A stretch of 64,000 nt of DNA from assembly GCF_002949735.1 (NCBI RefSeq), contig NZ_CP026681.1:1240001-1304000 (forward strand). The letters are read 5' to 3'. The translations under genes were made by a program, and so were the position numbers. The stretch comes from Nostoc sp. 'Peltigera membranacea cyanobiont' N6. Lineage in GTDB: Bacteria; Cyanobacteriota; Cyanobacteriia; Cyanobacteriales; Nostocaceae. Position 1 is the stretch's first letter; each line of letters opens with the position of its first letter. Shown here piece by piece: positions 9,178 to 17,812 of the stretch. Below the pieces are notes generated by a model, which saw nothing but the letters and a program-made list of their open reading frames with translations, was not told the DNA's origin and searched no databases.

Positions 9178-10206
9178 ATGATTGATGGCATTTACATCCT
9201 AGCCAATGATGTTGTCTATGACCAACTAGTTGCTTTACTTAATAGCATAGAAGCTAATGCTGGTAGACCAATTCCTGTTTGTGTAATTCCATATAATGAG
9301 CGGTTAGACAAGGTAAAAGCAGAGGTTGCAGCTAGAGATAATGTCACCTTATTTGAAGATTATGCTTCCATAGCTCGTTGGGAAGATTTTGGCACTCGGA
9401 TTTGGAAAGCTCATCCAAGAGCGTTAAAACTCTGGCAAGAATATGGCTTACCAGAGAATTATCGGGTAGAAAGGCATCGAAAACTTTGCTGTCTAGATGG
9501 CCCTTTTAACAAGTTTATCTTCTTTGACGGAGATACGTTGTTAATGAAACCACTGGATGATGTTTATCAAAAGCTAGATGAATATGATTGGCTTGCGAAT
9601 GACTTTCAATATAAGTCGGATTTGGATTATATTTTTAACTGGACAGAAGAGAAGCTAGAAAAAGTTTTTTCTCTCAAAAATATTAGTAAGAATGTTTTTT
9701 GTTCCGGTTGGTTTGCTTCTAAAAAGGGTGTGTTTGATGATGTAATGCTAGCAAACTTACTAGAAAAGTTAGAAGCAGGCGAAGCTGATGCACTAGCGTG
9801 GGCAGATTCCGATCAAACAGTTCTCAACTATTTAGTTTTACGAAGTGGGATATCTTACTATAATTACGCCGCTCATACTTCAGCGACTGGGAACCACTGG
9901 AGTTCTAAATTTGATGTTGTAGATAATATTCTTTACGACCAAGGAAAACCCCTGACTTACATTCACTATATGAGTGTATCTTCTTCAGATTTCGCGAGGC
10001 TTTGCACTGGTGAAGATGTTAATATCCCATATCGAGATGTGTTTTTGCATTATAGATATTTAAAGTCACCAGAACAAAGACCCAAAAGCTTTAAGCGTCA
10101 GAGTCCATTAGTCCGTCTACAAAATACTACTACAAGCTTTTTAAATCAAAAAGTCAGCAATATTAAGCTTAACTATCGTAATTTTAAGGATAGAATTACT
10201 AAATAA
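9178..10206 (+). CDS. GT-A fold glycosyltransferase, tandem paralogue 3
   Basis: 342 residues from ATG 9178, which has an AGGAG site 7 bases upstream; the longer frame from 9142 overlaps the previous gene and lacks such a site. It starts IYILANDVVYDQLVALLNSI, clearly homologous to the gene at 7287. The DxD-type motif is in FIFFDGDTLLM, followed by CSGWFASKKG and DQTVLNYLVLR. The last about 40 residues are basic and polar and absent from the paralogues. The gene ends the plus-strand run; the following gene is convergent. Confidence 0.65.
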   Translation: MIDGIYILANDVVYDQLVALLNSIEANAGRPIPVCVIPYNERLDKVKAEVAARDNVTLFEDYASIARWEDFGTRIWKAHPRALKLWQEYGLPENYRVERHRKLCCLDGPFNKFIFFDGDTLLMKPLDDVYQKLDEYDWLANDFQYKSDLDYIFNWTEEKLEKVFSLKNISKNVFCSGWFASKKGVFDDVMLANLLEKLEAGEADALAWADSDQTVLNYLVLRSGISYYNYAAHTSATGNHWSSKFDVVDNILYDQGKPLTYIHYMSVSSSDFARLCTGEDVNIPYRDVFLHYRYLKSPEQRPKSFKRQSPLVRLQNTTTSFLNQKVSNIKLNYRNFKDRITK

Positions 10207-10260
10207 TTAAGCAAGGTAAGACTTAAAGTTTTTTGAATTTGTAACTAATTTATTGCTCAA

Positions 10261-11142
10261 TTATCGGTAATAAAAATTAAAGTCTTTCAAAGTTATAATT
10301 CTTAAACGCAGGAAATTATATAAATACTTAAGAGTTTTATTGATTTTAAGTATAATTCTTTTCCCAATGAAGCGTTCGGGGTATTCTAGCTTTGCTTGTT
10401 GCTCAAAATATATTGCCATGTCCTCCATTTTCGACTCTCCCTTTTTGATTCTGACGAATTCAACTCTATTCTTAAAGAAAGAGATACCCTCCATTGCACT
10501 CCATCTTACAGGTAAACCAGCTTTAGCAGCTGCTAAACCTATTGCATTTCCTTCGGAGTCATAGAGTCCGTTTAACTCACAATAAGATGCGATAATTTCC
10601 CACTGTTTAAGAAATTCTATTTCCTTTCCAGAGTCTTTTGTAACTGCAAATAAATATTCGTAGACAAAGTTAATATTTTCACTTTCTAGTTCTAGATTTA
10701 ACTTTGAAGCGGCCTTTTTCGCCACTTGAAACTCCTTCAAAAGTTTGGCATCAGGATTACCAGCTAGAACCTTAGCATACTTTTTAGGCATATTTTCACA
10801 ACCCCTTGCCGTTATTCCTGCTCTTGAAATCCATTGCGGAAATTGTGGAACTGGTGCCAATATTCGCATATCTGCATCAATGAATATGCATGAATTAAAC
10901 AGAGATAAACCCTTGGCTATTGCAAATCTTTTGTCATGGTAAAACTTCACACTTTGTTGTCTATGCTGAAATGCTAAAACGTTAGACTGTTGGCTAAAGT
11001 CGCTAGGAGAGTCAGTTAAAACAATAAAAGAACTATTAGGTGAATATTTTTTGATATCTTTTGCTAATAACAATGCAAGATCGCGATAGTTCTTACCACA
11101 TGCTAAAGTACAAAAACAAAATTCTTTTTTGTCTTGATTCAT
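10261..11142 (-). CDS. GT-A fold glycosyltransferase-like protein
   Basis: 293 residues on the minus strand, convergent with the cluster. The N-terminus FCFCTLACGKNYRDLALLLA and the segment CIFIDADMRIL, with a DxD-type motif, indicate a nucleotide-sugar transferase fold. The remainder has no clear catalytic signature that I recognise, so the function is less certain than for the plus-strand enzymes. The start is supported by GAAGGAG upstream of the ATG at 11142. The C-terminus is basic and hydrophobic, possibly aiding membrane contact. It is probably part of the same glycan locus but transcribed separately. Confidence 0.5.
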   Translation of the reverse strand: MNQDKKEFCFCTLACGKNYRDLALLLAKDIKKYSPNSSFIVLTDSPSDFSQQSNVLAFQHRQQSVKFYHDKRFAIAKGLSLFNSCIFIDADMRILAPVPQFPQWISRAGITARGCENMPKKYAKVLAGNPDAKLLKEFQVAKKAASKLNLELESENINFVYEYLFAVTKDSGKEIEFLKQWEIIASYCELNGLYDSEGNAIGLAAAKAGLPVRWSAMEGISFFKNRVEFVRIKKGESKMEDMAIYFEQQAKLEYPERFIGKRIILKINKTLKYLYNFLRLRIITLKDFNFYYR

Positions 11143-11386
11143 AGCTTTTTACGCTCCTTCTAATCTGCAAATTCATAGTTGCTACCTCTTTGGGCAGATA
11201 TATGAAATTTTCAGTATTTGTACGTAATTTTAACGCAATTAACTCTTAGATTTATGAAATAGCAATAAAAAATAAGTATTCACCACTAGCTAACGATCTC
11301 ATTTTTAGTAGACATCATTGCTGGCGGTGAGAAATTAGAGTAATTTTATATGTTGATAAAGCATTCTACTATCTAAGAAAAAGAAT

Positions 11387-11755
11387 CTAAACATCTAAAT
11401 CTAAAGATTGCATACCTTCGCGTTCTATAAAGGTCATCATACTTCCTAGTTGCAACCAAACTAGCAAACAAGTAAACAAGCTAATTGGTAGACCAACGCC
11501 TAAAGCCAAGCTGGAGGGGAAGCCAAATATTGCTAAACCTGAAAACAAAAATAGAGAAGTACCGACAGTTATGCCAATAAATGGCACAAGTAATTGTTTT
11601 AGTGAAGAACGTGGTTTAGTATTTTCTCCTCGTTCGCTTGGCCAGTTCTGCACAATTACTTTCAAAGTGCCAGATAATGCTAAACCAGATGTTAATGCTG
11701 TCAAAAAGCCAACAAGTAACAGAAAATAAGGCGGTTGCAGAGGAAAATAGTACAT
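11387..11755 (-). CDS. Small conserved membrane protein
   Basis: 122 residues with three or four hydrophobic segments (about 8-30, 52-75 and 78-105) and a short acidic C-terminus. There is an AGGAG ribosome binding site just before ATG 11755. It lies 41 bases downstream of the ABC1-family kinase gene on the same strand, so the two are probably co-transcribed. I do not recognise a named family or catalytic residue. The context suggests an accessory membrane partner of the kinase or a neighbour in isoprenoid lipid metabolism, which is only inference. Confidence 0.6.
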   Translation of the reverse strand: MYYFPLQPPYFLLLVGFLTALTSGLALSGTLKVIVQNWPSERGENTKPRSSLKQLLVPFIGITVGTSLFLFSGLAIFGFPSSLALGVGLPISLFTCLLVWLQLGSMMTFIEREGMQSLDLDV

Positions 11756-11796
11756 TAAAACTCCTGATTTCTATTAAAGGTTTTAGGTTTTAGTTT

Positions 11797-13575
11797 TTAG
11801 TTTTTAATTGCCGATTGATTGTCAGTAAAAGGCGCAAGGAATGCAGCTTTTGGGAGAATAGCCGCCGCACTTTCTCTAGATAAGTCTGTTAAAATGCCGA
11901 TCGCTACATTTAATAAACGATCCGGTTTTAAGTCATCTTTAACCAGGTTCCACAGGCGTTGGACATCTTCGGTGTGGAGGCGGTCGTCTTCGGTGAGAGC
12001 CAGCACCAACTGTCGCCGCAGAAATTTGCCTTCTTCGGACATTAAAAACTGGAAACCCATTTGGGCTGTGGGTAATACATCAAAGTTGTTATCACTACGA
12101 GCGATCGCAATTAAATTCTCTAAACGCTGCCACTGAAATTTACCATCTTTGAATAACACATTCAATAATCGCCGCCGTAATTCTGGCGATTCCCCTGTCA
12201 GCAACCGCCGCGCTATGTAGGGATAACCCACTTCCACAATTTTGAAGTCTGGGTTGAGGCTCAGGGCGATACCTTCTTGAGTCACCAAGGAACGAATAAT
12301 TAAAGCAAACTTCGCCGGAACGCGGAAAGGATATTCATACATCAGTTCCGAAAATTCATCGGTAATCGTTTTGAAGTTAAAATCCTTGACATTTTTGCCA
12401 ATGGCGTTTCCTAGCACCGCTTCTAAGGCTGGCACAATCGGGCAAATATTCGTGTCTGGAGTCAAAAATCCTAATTTTACAAAGTCTTCGGCTAAGTCGG
12501 TATAGTCTTTATTCACCAAATGCACTAGCGCATCCACAAGCGTTTCTTTGGTGTTTTCCTCCAACTGATCCATCATGCCGAAGTCGATATAAGCCATCCG
12601 ACCATCGGCTACAGCAAATAAATTGCCAGGATGAGGGTCTGCATGGAAGAAGCCATATTCTAAAAGCTGTTGCAATCCTGATGTAACAGCAATTTGGATA
12701 ATTGCTTCTGGATCTAAACCTGCTTCGCTGATGCTTTTAGTATCGGTCAGCTTGAAGCCGTTAATCCATTCCAGGGTTAAAACGTGGGTGTTGGTATAAC
12801 GCCAGTAAATTGCTGGAACTTTAACTTGTGGCTCGTTGCGGAAGTTGGTAGCAAATTTTTCGGCGTTGCGGCCTTCATTTATATAGTCAATTTCTTCAAA
12901 TAGCTTCGTGCCAAACTCGTCCACGATTAAACTTAGGTCGTGACCGAGATTGAGGGGCAACCAAGGAGCTACCCAACTCGCCCCCCAGCGCAATAAGTAG
13001 AGGTCGCGGGTAAGAGTTGGGCGTAAGTTGGGGCGTTGCACCTTCACTGCAACATCTTCGCCACTGAGCAGACGACCACGGTATACTTGACCCAAGCTTG
13101 CAGCCGCCACTGGGCTAGGTGAGAGTTCGCTAAAAATTTCATCAATTGGACGTTCTAGCTCGGTTTCGATAATTTTGTAAGCGATCGCATTATCGAAAGG
13201 TGGTAACTGATCTTGTAACTTGATCAGTTCTTCTAGAAAATCCTTACGGATTAAGTCGGGTCTGGTGGAGAGGGCTTGACCAACTTTAATAAAAGTCGGG
13301 CCGAGGCGGGTGAGCAGTTCTCGCAACTGGATAGCTCGTTTACCCTTGTTTTGCTCAACTTTGTCTAGCCATTCGTCCCACTTGAGACTAAATATAAATC
13401 CTGCAAAAGAGGAGATAATTCTCAGCACTCGCCCCCATGCTAGCCAGGGACGGTAACTATAATAGCGAGCGATCGCATCTGGATTATAGAGTTTTAGCTG
13501 AGTAGGTTGATACTGACCCACGCCTTTATTTGCCTCTTCAACTGAAAAATTTACAATTGTTGTTTCTCTACTCAA
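11797..13575 (-). CDS. ABC1/AarF/UbiB-family atypical kinase
   Basis: 592 residues. All hallmark motifs of the family are visible: the KxGQ motif in FIKVGQALSTRPDLI, the alanine-rich nucleotide loop AAASLGQVY, the lysine in VAVKVQRP, the catalytic segment FFHADPHPGNLF and the metal-binding DFG in YIDFGMMDQ. Family members act in quinone biosynthesis, plastoglobule-type lipid metabolism or stress responses in cyanobacteria and plastids; the exact substrate cannot be read here. No ATG is available near the N-terminus, and TTG at 13575 is the best-fitting start. It is followed on the same strand by a small membrane protein gene. Confidence 0.88.
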   Translation of the reverse strand: MSRETTIVNFSVEEANKGVGQYQPTQLKLYNPDAIARYYSYRPWLAWGRVLRIISSFAGFIFSLKWDEWLDKVEQNKGKRAIQLRELLTRLGPTFIKVGQALSTRPDLIRKDFLEELIKLQDQLPPFDNAIAYKIIETELERPIDEIFSELSPSPVAAASLGQVYRGRLLSGEDVAVKVQRPNLRPTLTRDLYLLRWGASWVAPWLPLNLGHDLSLIVDEFGTKLFEEIDYINEGRNAEKFATNFRNEPQVKVPAIYWRYTNTHVLTLEWINGFKLTDTKSISEAGLDPEAIIQIAVTSGLQQLLEYGFFHADPHPGNLFAVADGRMAYIDFGMMDQLEENTKETLVDALVHLVNKDYTDLAEDFVKLGFLTPDTNICPIVPALEAVLGNAIGKNVKDFNFKTITDEFSELMYEYPFRVPAKFALIIRSLVTQEGIALSLNPDFKIVEVGYPYIARRLLTGESPELRRRLLNVLFKDGKFQWQRLENLIAIARSDNNFDVLPTAQMGFQFLMSEEGKFLRRQLVLALTEDDRLHTEDVQRLWNLVKDDLKPDRLLNVAIGILTDLSRESAAAILPKAAFLAPFTDNQSAIKN

Positions 13576-14057
13576 CCTACAAGTTAGTTGCAGGTAAAAT
13601 GTAGCGGTAATTTTTTATCTAAAACAACTCGAACCCTGCCTTTTTGGGATACTGTTCAAGATAGTTTTAGCATTTGTTACTGCCTAGATTTGTTTATCTT
13701 TTTCTTAATTATACTTTATAAAACTACAACTAATTCTCCATCTTTTTGATGATTTTATCTTTTCTTAACCTTATTTTTTATAAATATAAATATTTACCTG
13801 TATATACAAATTTGTGTAGTAGATGACAACTCAGTAACTATGTTTGCTATCAGCTATATATTGTAGTAAGTAGATAAACTTAAATTAAACAGAAAACGCT
13901 CAGGATAAGGATTTAGGACTTTCCATAGAAGTAGTGAATCTTGATATTATGTTTATTTATACCTACTTAATTAAGTGAAAAATACAATATTACATGTGTC
14001 AAAAATAACTGCTCAATAAAAATAAACTTTTGTTAAAGAGTGTATAAGTAGCTAGAT
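13576..14057 (+). other. AT-rich non-coding stretch
   Basis: About 480 bases upstream of the minus-strand kinase gene. The composition is strongly AT-rich with several T- and A-runs. I see no coding frame with recognisable content, no clear terminator and no tRNA. It presumably includes the kinase promoter on its left and merges on the right into the transposase remnant. Confidence 0.5.
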
Positions 14058-14376
14058 TATGATTAAATCTAAAACGTTCAACAGAGTAATTATCATTGTT
14101 TGGACGATTTTCAATAGCATGAATCAGAGCGATGCCTGCGGCGGGCTACGCCTACGCCAGTTCATGCTCATCGTCAAAAATCTGTGAAGAAAGCCGATGA
14201 CGTTTCCGGTACAGCCACTCATCTTCAATACGGTTGATTTGAGGCGAGTATAGTAGCAGAAAAAAATAAATATACAAACCTTGTTGTTGCCAACGTTGCT
14301 AGTATTGTTTAACTTTTTTGCTGCAATGAAATGATTCTCCGTCTTGAATAATGACAGTTATTTTACCCCAAACCAT
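14058..14376 (-). pseudogene. IS630-type transposase remnant (C-terminal part)
   Basis: Read on the minus strand from 14376, the frame encodes MVWGKITVIIQDGESFHC, then a stop in place of a likely Trp codon (QY*QRWQQQGLYIYF). It continues LLYSPQINRIEDEW, the diagnostic (P)YSPxLNxIExxW block with the last DDE acid of IS630-family transposases. After a short inserted repeat it resumes with IHAIENRPNN and ends SVERFRF, typical of the transposase C-terminus. The N-terminal two thirds are missing and at least three stop codons are present, two of them in the inserted repeat, so the gene is dead. No inverted repeats bounding an intact element were found. Confidence 0.72.
14129..14158 (+). repeat. 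Dispersed 29-30 bp repeat, copy A
   Basis: GCGATG followed by CCTGCGGCGGGCTACGCC and TACGCC. Two close copies occur at 14479-14507 (inverted) and 63245-63273. This copy interrupts the transposase remnant: transposase residues continue in frame on both sides, while the repeat itself adds two stop codons. Confidence 0.75.
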
Positions 14377-14406
14377 TGTTTTCTATAGTCAAAATTTCTT
14401 TTCACG

Positions 14407-14739
14407 CTAGTTTGCGGACAACACCTTTATGTTGCGGTGTGGGAGTTTCCCCGTGATATTAATCCGGCAAAGTAAATTGCGTAGGCGTAGCCCGTTGTAG
14501 ACATCGCTCTCTGCTAAACTCGTCCATAATTCCCGAAAATACTCCGAAAATACTAAAGCCAAGTTCTCCACTGGATGTGAAATCAAATCGCGGGCTTCTG
14601 ACTCTTGCAGGTAGGTCATTCGCAAAGCACAGGTGTTAACTCGAGCGATCTGCTGTATTTCTGAAGTGCCCACATTAAAGGATGTTTGGGTGGAAATGAT
14701 TTCTGCAAGATTAGGACATCTTGAGGAGAACGTAATCAT
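14407..14739 (-). pseudogene. Fragment resembling an AAA-like ATPase gene, with embedded repeat
   Basis: A 110-codon open frame whose ATG overlaps the stop of the AraC-type gene. The segment LRMTYLQESEARDLI followed by HPVENLALVF resembles a helical stretch of cyanobacterial AAA-like (STAND-type) ATPases (pattern YLxEAEARDLIxxPVExF). No nucleotide-binding motif is present. About thirty bases of the frame (14479-14507) are the dispersed repeat seen elsewhere in the window, so the downstream residues are probably not native. I regard it as a gene fragment; it could alternatively be a chance open frame. Confidence 0.4.
14479..14507 (-). repeat. Dispersed 29-30 bp repeat, copy B (inverted)
   Basis: On the minus strand it reads GCGATGTCTACAACGGG then CTACGCCTACGC, differing from copy C by one base and from copy A by a few. 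It lies inside the gene fragment at 14407-14739. Confidence 0.75.
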
Positions 14740-15719
14740 ATTGAACTAGCAGTCTCTCTAGCAGCTTCTCGCAGCCGCTCCACATCGCGTATCGGTGGCG
14801 CACCAAAGAGCCGCTTGTACTCCCTGTTGAAGTGCGAGGCATCATCATAACCCACTCGGTAGGCAGCACTGCTAGCGTCAAGGCTTTCCCCCAGCATCAG
14901 ACGGCGAGCCTCCTGTAGCCGCAGTTGTTTCTGGAACTGTAAGGGACTCATTGCAGTGACAGATTTAAAGTGATGGTGAAAGCCCGAAACACTCATTCCA
15001 AGCTCTCGTGCGATACTTTCAATCCGAAGTGGCTCGTTAAAGTCTTTACGAAGTCGCTCGATGGCTCTGGCAATGTGGTATGTGTAGCCACCCAGAACTG
15101 CAATATGACGGAGCCGATTACCTTGCTCTCCCATCAGGAGTCGGTAAATGATTTCCCGCTTAATCAGTGGTGCGAGAACATGAGCTTCTGTAGGGGAATC
15201 TAGAAGCCTGACGAGCCGCACCACAGCGTCCAACAGATTTGCATTCAACGGACTTACGTCAATCGCTTTCACATCAGCACGGCTGCGCGATGAGGGATAC
15301 CCTGCCTCGACCATCACTGAGCCAACAAGGGTGGGGTCGAGATCGAGGCGAAGGCTAAAGTACGGTTGCGCCTTTGACGCTTCCAGAATTTGACTGACAA
15401 TCGGCAGTTCGGCTGTAGCAAGCAGATAATGCATCGGGTCATATTGATAGCGATCGCTGCCCAGAAGAACTTCTTTGCTGCCCTGAGCGATCGCACAAAA
15501 GGCAGGGATAGAGACACTATGAATGCATTCCGAAGGTGAGGAGGAGCGGTTGAAGTGCAATCCTTTCAGTGGCTCAATCGTCCCATCATGACGAATAGCC
15601 TGTGCAATCCGCTCAGTCAGTTCGTCTCTGTGGGCTTGCGCTCTGTCTACCTCGCGCTTTGCCTGCGGGTTGTTCATTAAAGCGATATCGGACTTTTCAC
15701 TCGTTTTGGCAGCGTTCAT
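14736..15719 (-). CDS. AraC-family transcriptional regulator
   Basis: 327 residues from ATG 15719; a longer frame from TTG 15746 is possible. The N-terminal half (AFCAIAQGSKEVLLG, then LPIVSQILEAS) matches the AraC N-terminal type often found with oxidoreductase genes. The C-terminal about 100 residues hold two helix-turn-helix units: LGMSVSGFHHHFKSVTAMSP and AYRVGYDDASHFNREYKRLF. It is divergent from an aldo/keto reductase gene, a common regulator/target arrangement, so it probably activates that gene in response to a small molecule. Codon use is richer in GC than the surrounding genes, which fits acquisition by transfer. Confidence 0.85.
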   Translation of the reverse strand: MNAAKTSEKSDIALMNNPQAKREVDRAQAHRDELTERIAQAIRHDGTIEPLKGLHFNRSSSPSECIHSVSIPAFCAIAQGSKEVLLGSDRYQYDPMHYLLATAELPIVSQILEASKAQPYFSLRLDLDPTLVGSVMVEAGYPSSRSRADVKAIDVSPLNANLLDAVVRLVRLLDSPTEAHVLAPLIKREIIYRLLMGEQGNRLRHIAVLGGYTYHIARAIERLRKDFNEPLRIESIARELGMSVSGFHHHFKSVTAMSPLQFQKQLRLQEARRLMLGESLDASSAAYRVGYDDASHFNREYKRLFGAPPIRDVERLREAARETASSI

Positions 15720-15883
15720 TTCTAAGTTTGCAGGATTGTACAACAATTTTAGACGATCGTTTTATTGCTTGCCCTTGAGGATTCTTACAATGAAGCTAAA
15801 TCAATGAAAAATGATTTCGACTTCTTGCAAGCGTCTGGATTTTTATTTAAGAGAAAACTCAATTTTGATTTGGAAAGAAATTT

Positions 15884-16054
15884 GCTTACGAGCAAATTCG
15901 GCCGGGGGATGCGATCTGGATCTCGCCGGGTGAGAAGCATTGGCACGGTGCTATAGCAACCACAGCCATAACACACATCGCCATTCAGGAATGGCTTAAC
16001 GGCAAGCCCGTGGACTGGATGGAAAAAGTCAGTGACGAGCAATACCGGGTCTGA
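15884..16054 (+). pseudogene. Cupin-domain protein fragment (C-terminal part)
   Basis: In the frame ending at TGA 16052-16054 the translation is EQIRPGDAIWISPGEKHWHG, followed by THIAIQEWLNGKPVDWME and a short tail. This is the second half of a cupin barrel of the carboxymuconolactone-decarboxylase-associated or mandelonitrile-lyase-like type, including PGEKHWHGA metal-site histidines. A stop at 15866 and the lack of a start or of the first cupin motif show that the N-terminal half is lost. It stands between the AraC and aldo/keto reductase genes, where intact cupin genes often occur in other bacteria. Confidence 0.7.
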
Positions 16055-16105
16055 GTGTGAAGTAAGACAGTTCCAACCTTTAATTCAAAGACAGGAGTTC
16101 AAAAA

Positions 16106-17113
16106 ATGCAAAAGCGCAAACTTGGAAACAGTAACTTGGAAGTTTCGGCCATTGGACTCGGTTGTATGGGAATGAGCTTTTCCTATGGCCCGCCCAAAGA
16201 CATACAGGAGATGACCGCACTTCTTCATGCCGCCGTCGAACGCGGCGTTACATTCTTTGACACCGCCGAGGTCTACGGCCCGTTATTGAACGAAGAGCTT
16301 GTGGGCGAAGCCCTCGCTCCTTTTCGGGGGCAAGTGGCGATCGCCACCAAATTCGGATTCGACCTGAGTCCTAATTCTGATCCCCGTGGTATGAAGGGTT
16401 CACCAGGACTGAATAGCCGACCAGAGCATATCAAGGAAGCTGTGGAGGGTTCGCTCAAGCGACTCAAGGTCGAGACAATAGACCTGCTCTATCAGCACCG
16501 GGTTGACCCGAACGTGCCGATTGAAGACGTGGCAGGAGCGGTGAAGGAACTTATTCAGTCAGGTAAGGTGAAGCACTTCGGACTTTCTGAAGCCGGCGTG
16601 CAAACGATCCGTCGCGCACACGCGGTTCAGCCGATCGCGGCTCTCCAGAGTGAATACTCACTATGGACGAGAACGCCTGAAAAGGAAGTGATACCGACCC
16701 TTGAGGAACTCGGAATTGGCTTTGTTCCGTATAGCCCATTGGGCAAGGGCTTTCTGACTGGCAAAATGGATCAAAGCACTACATTCGATAGTTCCGACTT
16801 CCGCAGCACCCTACCTCGCTTCACGCCGGAGGCTCTCAAGGCAAATCAAGCCTTAATCGATCTGCTTGGCAGCATCGCAGAACAGAAGCAGGCGACCCCT
16901 GCTCAGATTGCGCTTGCTTGGCTGCTGGCTCAGAAACCGTGGATTGTTCCAATCCCAGGTACTACGAAGCTGCATCGCTTGGACGAAAACATCGGGGGAG
17001 TATCCGTCGAACTCACGCCCGACGATCTGCATGACATTGATGATGCGGCCTCCAAGATCGTGGTGCAAGGGGCTCGGTATCCCGAAAAATTGGAGCAAAT
17101 GACAGGTCGCTAA
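16106..17113 (+). CDS. Aldo/keto reductase
   Basis: 335 residues. N-terminal LGLGCMGMS-like segment (IGLGCMGMSFSYGP), catalytic Asp and Tyr in FFDTAEVYG, Lys in IATKFGFDLS, His in LLYQHRVDP, and the NADPH-binding C-terminus with IPGTTKLHRLDENIGG. This layout is complete for the AKR fold and resembles the YajO/IolS-like group. It probably reduces small aldehydes or ketones with NADPH in the cytosol. AGGAG lies about 7 bases before the ATG. It is divergent from the AraC regulator, with a cupin fragment between them and an SDR fragment just downstream. GC-rich codons suggest transfer. Confidence 0.9.
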   Translation: MQKRKLGNSNLEVSAIGLGCMGMSFSYGPPKDIQEMTALLHAAVERGVTFFDTAEVYGPLLNEELVGEALAPFRGQVAIATKFGFDLSPNSDPRGMKGSPGLNSRPEHIKEAVEGSLKRLKVETIDLLYQHRVDPNVPIEDVAGAVKELIQSGKVKHFGLSEAGVQTIRRAHAVQPIAALQSEYSLWTRTPEKEVIPTLEELGIGFVPYSPLGKGFLTGKMDQSTTFDSSDFRSTLPRFTPEALKANQALIDLLGSIAEQKQATPAQIALAWLLAQKPWIVPIPGTTKLHRLDENIGGVSVELTPDDLHDIDDAASKIVVQGARYPEKLEQMTGR

Positions 17114-17123
17114 ACGGCAAAAA

Positions 17124-17250
17124 ATGCCGATGATTAACGCGAACATTAAGGGGGTTCTGTACGGCATTGCCGCAGCGCTGCGACATCTGCAATAGCAGAA
17201 AGCCGGGCATATCATCAATGTCTCCTCTGTGGCTGGCCTTACGGCCAGTA
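17124..17250 (+). pseudogene. Short-chain dehydrogenase (SDR) fragment
   Basis: The frame from ATG 17124 gives INANIKGVLYGIAAALRHLQ, then an in-frame TAG, then QKAGHIINVSSVAGL. This is the central SDR region: the N-[VI]-x-G-x-L-x-G-I helix and the catalytic-serine segment (HIINVSSVAG). The coenzyme-binding N-terminus and the YxxxK active site are absent, so the gene is a decayed internal fragment. It lies 10 bases after the aldo/keto reductase, suggesting that a former operon has decayed. Confidence 0.7.
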
Positions 17251-17592
17251 CATTTTCATTTTGTTTACGGGAAGCCACCACTAGCATCAAGGCGTTGCTA
17301 TCCATCAGCGATCGCAAATTGCCACCAACTATATTGACACTTCTAGGCTGATCGCCATTTTCGCATCCTCTAGTAATGGTTCCCACTTCCTACCAAAAAA
17401 GCGTACCGGTTCATGTTCTAACTTGCGATGTCTAACGACAAGCCGCTTTGCATCTACCCAAACCTTGTTGAAATTCCAACACTTGTTTAGTACAAGCACC
17501 AAAATTCCCATGATTCAGAAACGTCACAGTTGAGTCAAGCGACCATAGATATCTGAAGGATAATCTAGAATCCAAAATCAAAAATTCATAAA

Positions 17593-17664
<72 letters not shown>

Positions 17665-17812
17665 CCACTCACGATTTATAATCTTAGGGCTAAAAATAGT
17701 ATTTGGCAAGTACTTTCGCCAATATTTTTTTAAGATGCTTAATATTAGATAATTTTTGCAGCCAAAATCCATTCAGAAACTTAAGCAGAGACTCTTAAAT
17801 ACCAAATATCTA

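Noticed and set aside
15785..16042. Minus-strand 85-codon open frame
   Set aside because: The plus-strand frame matches a cupin C-terminus; the minus frame has no recognisable content.
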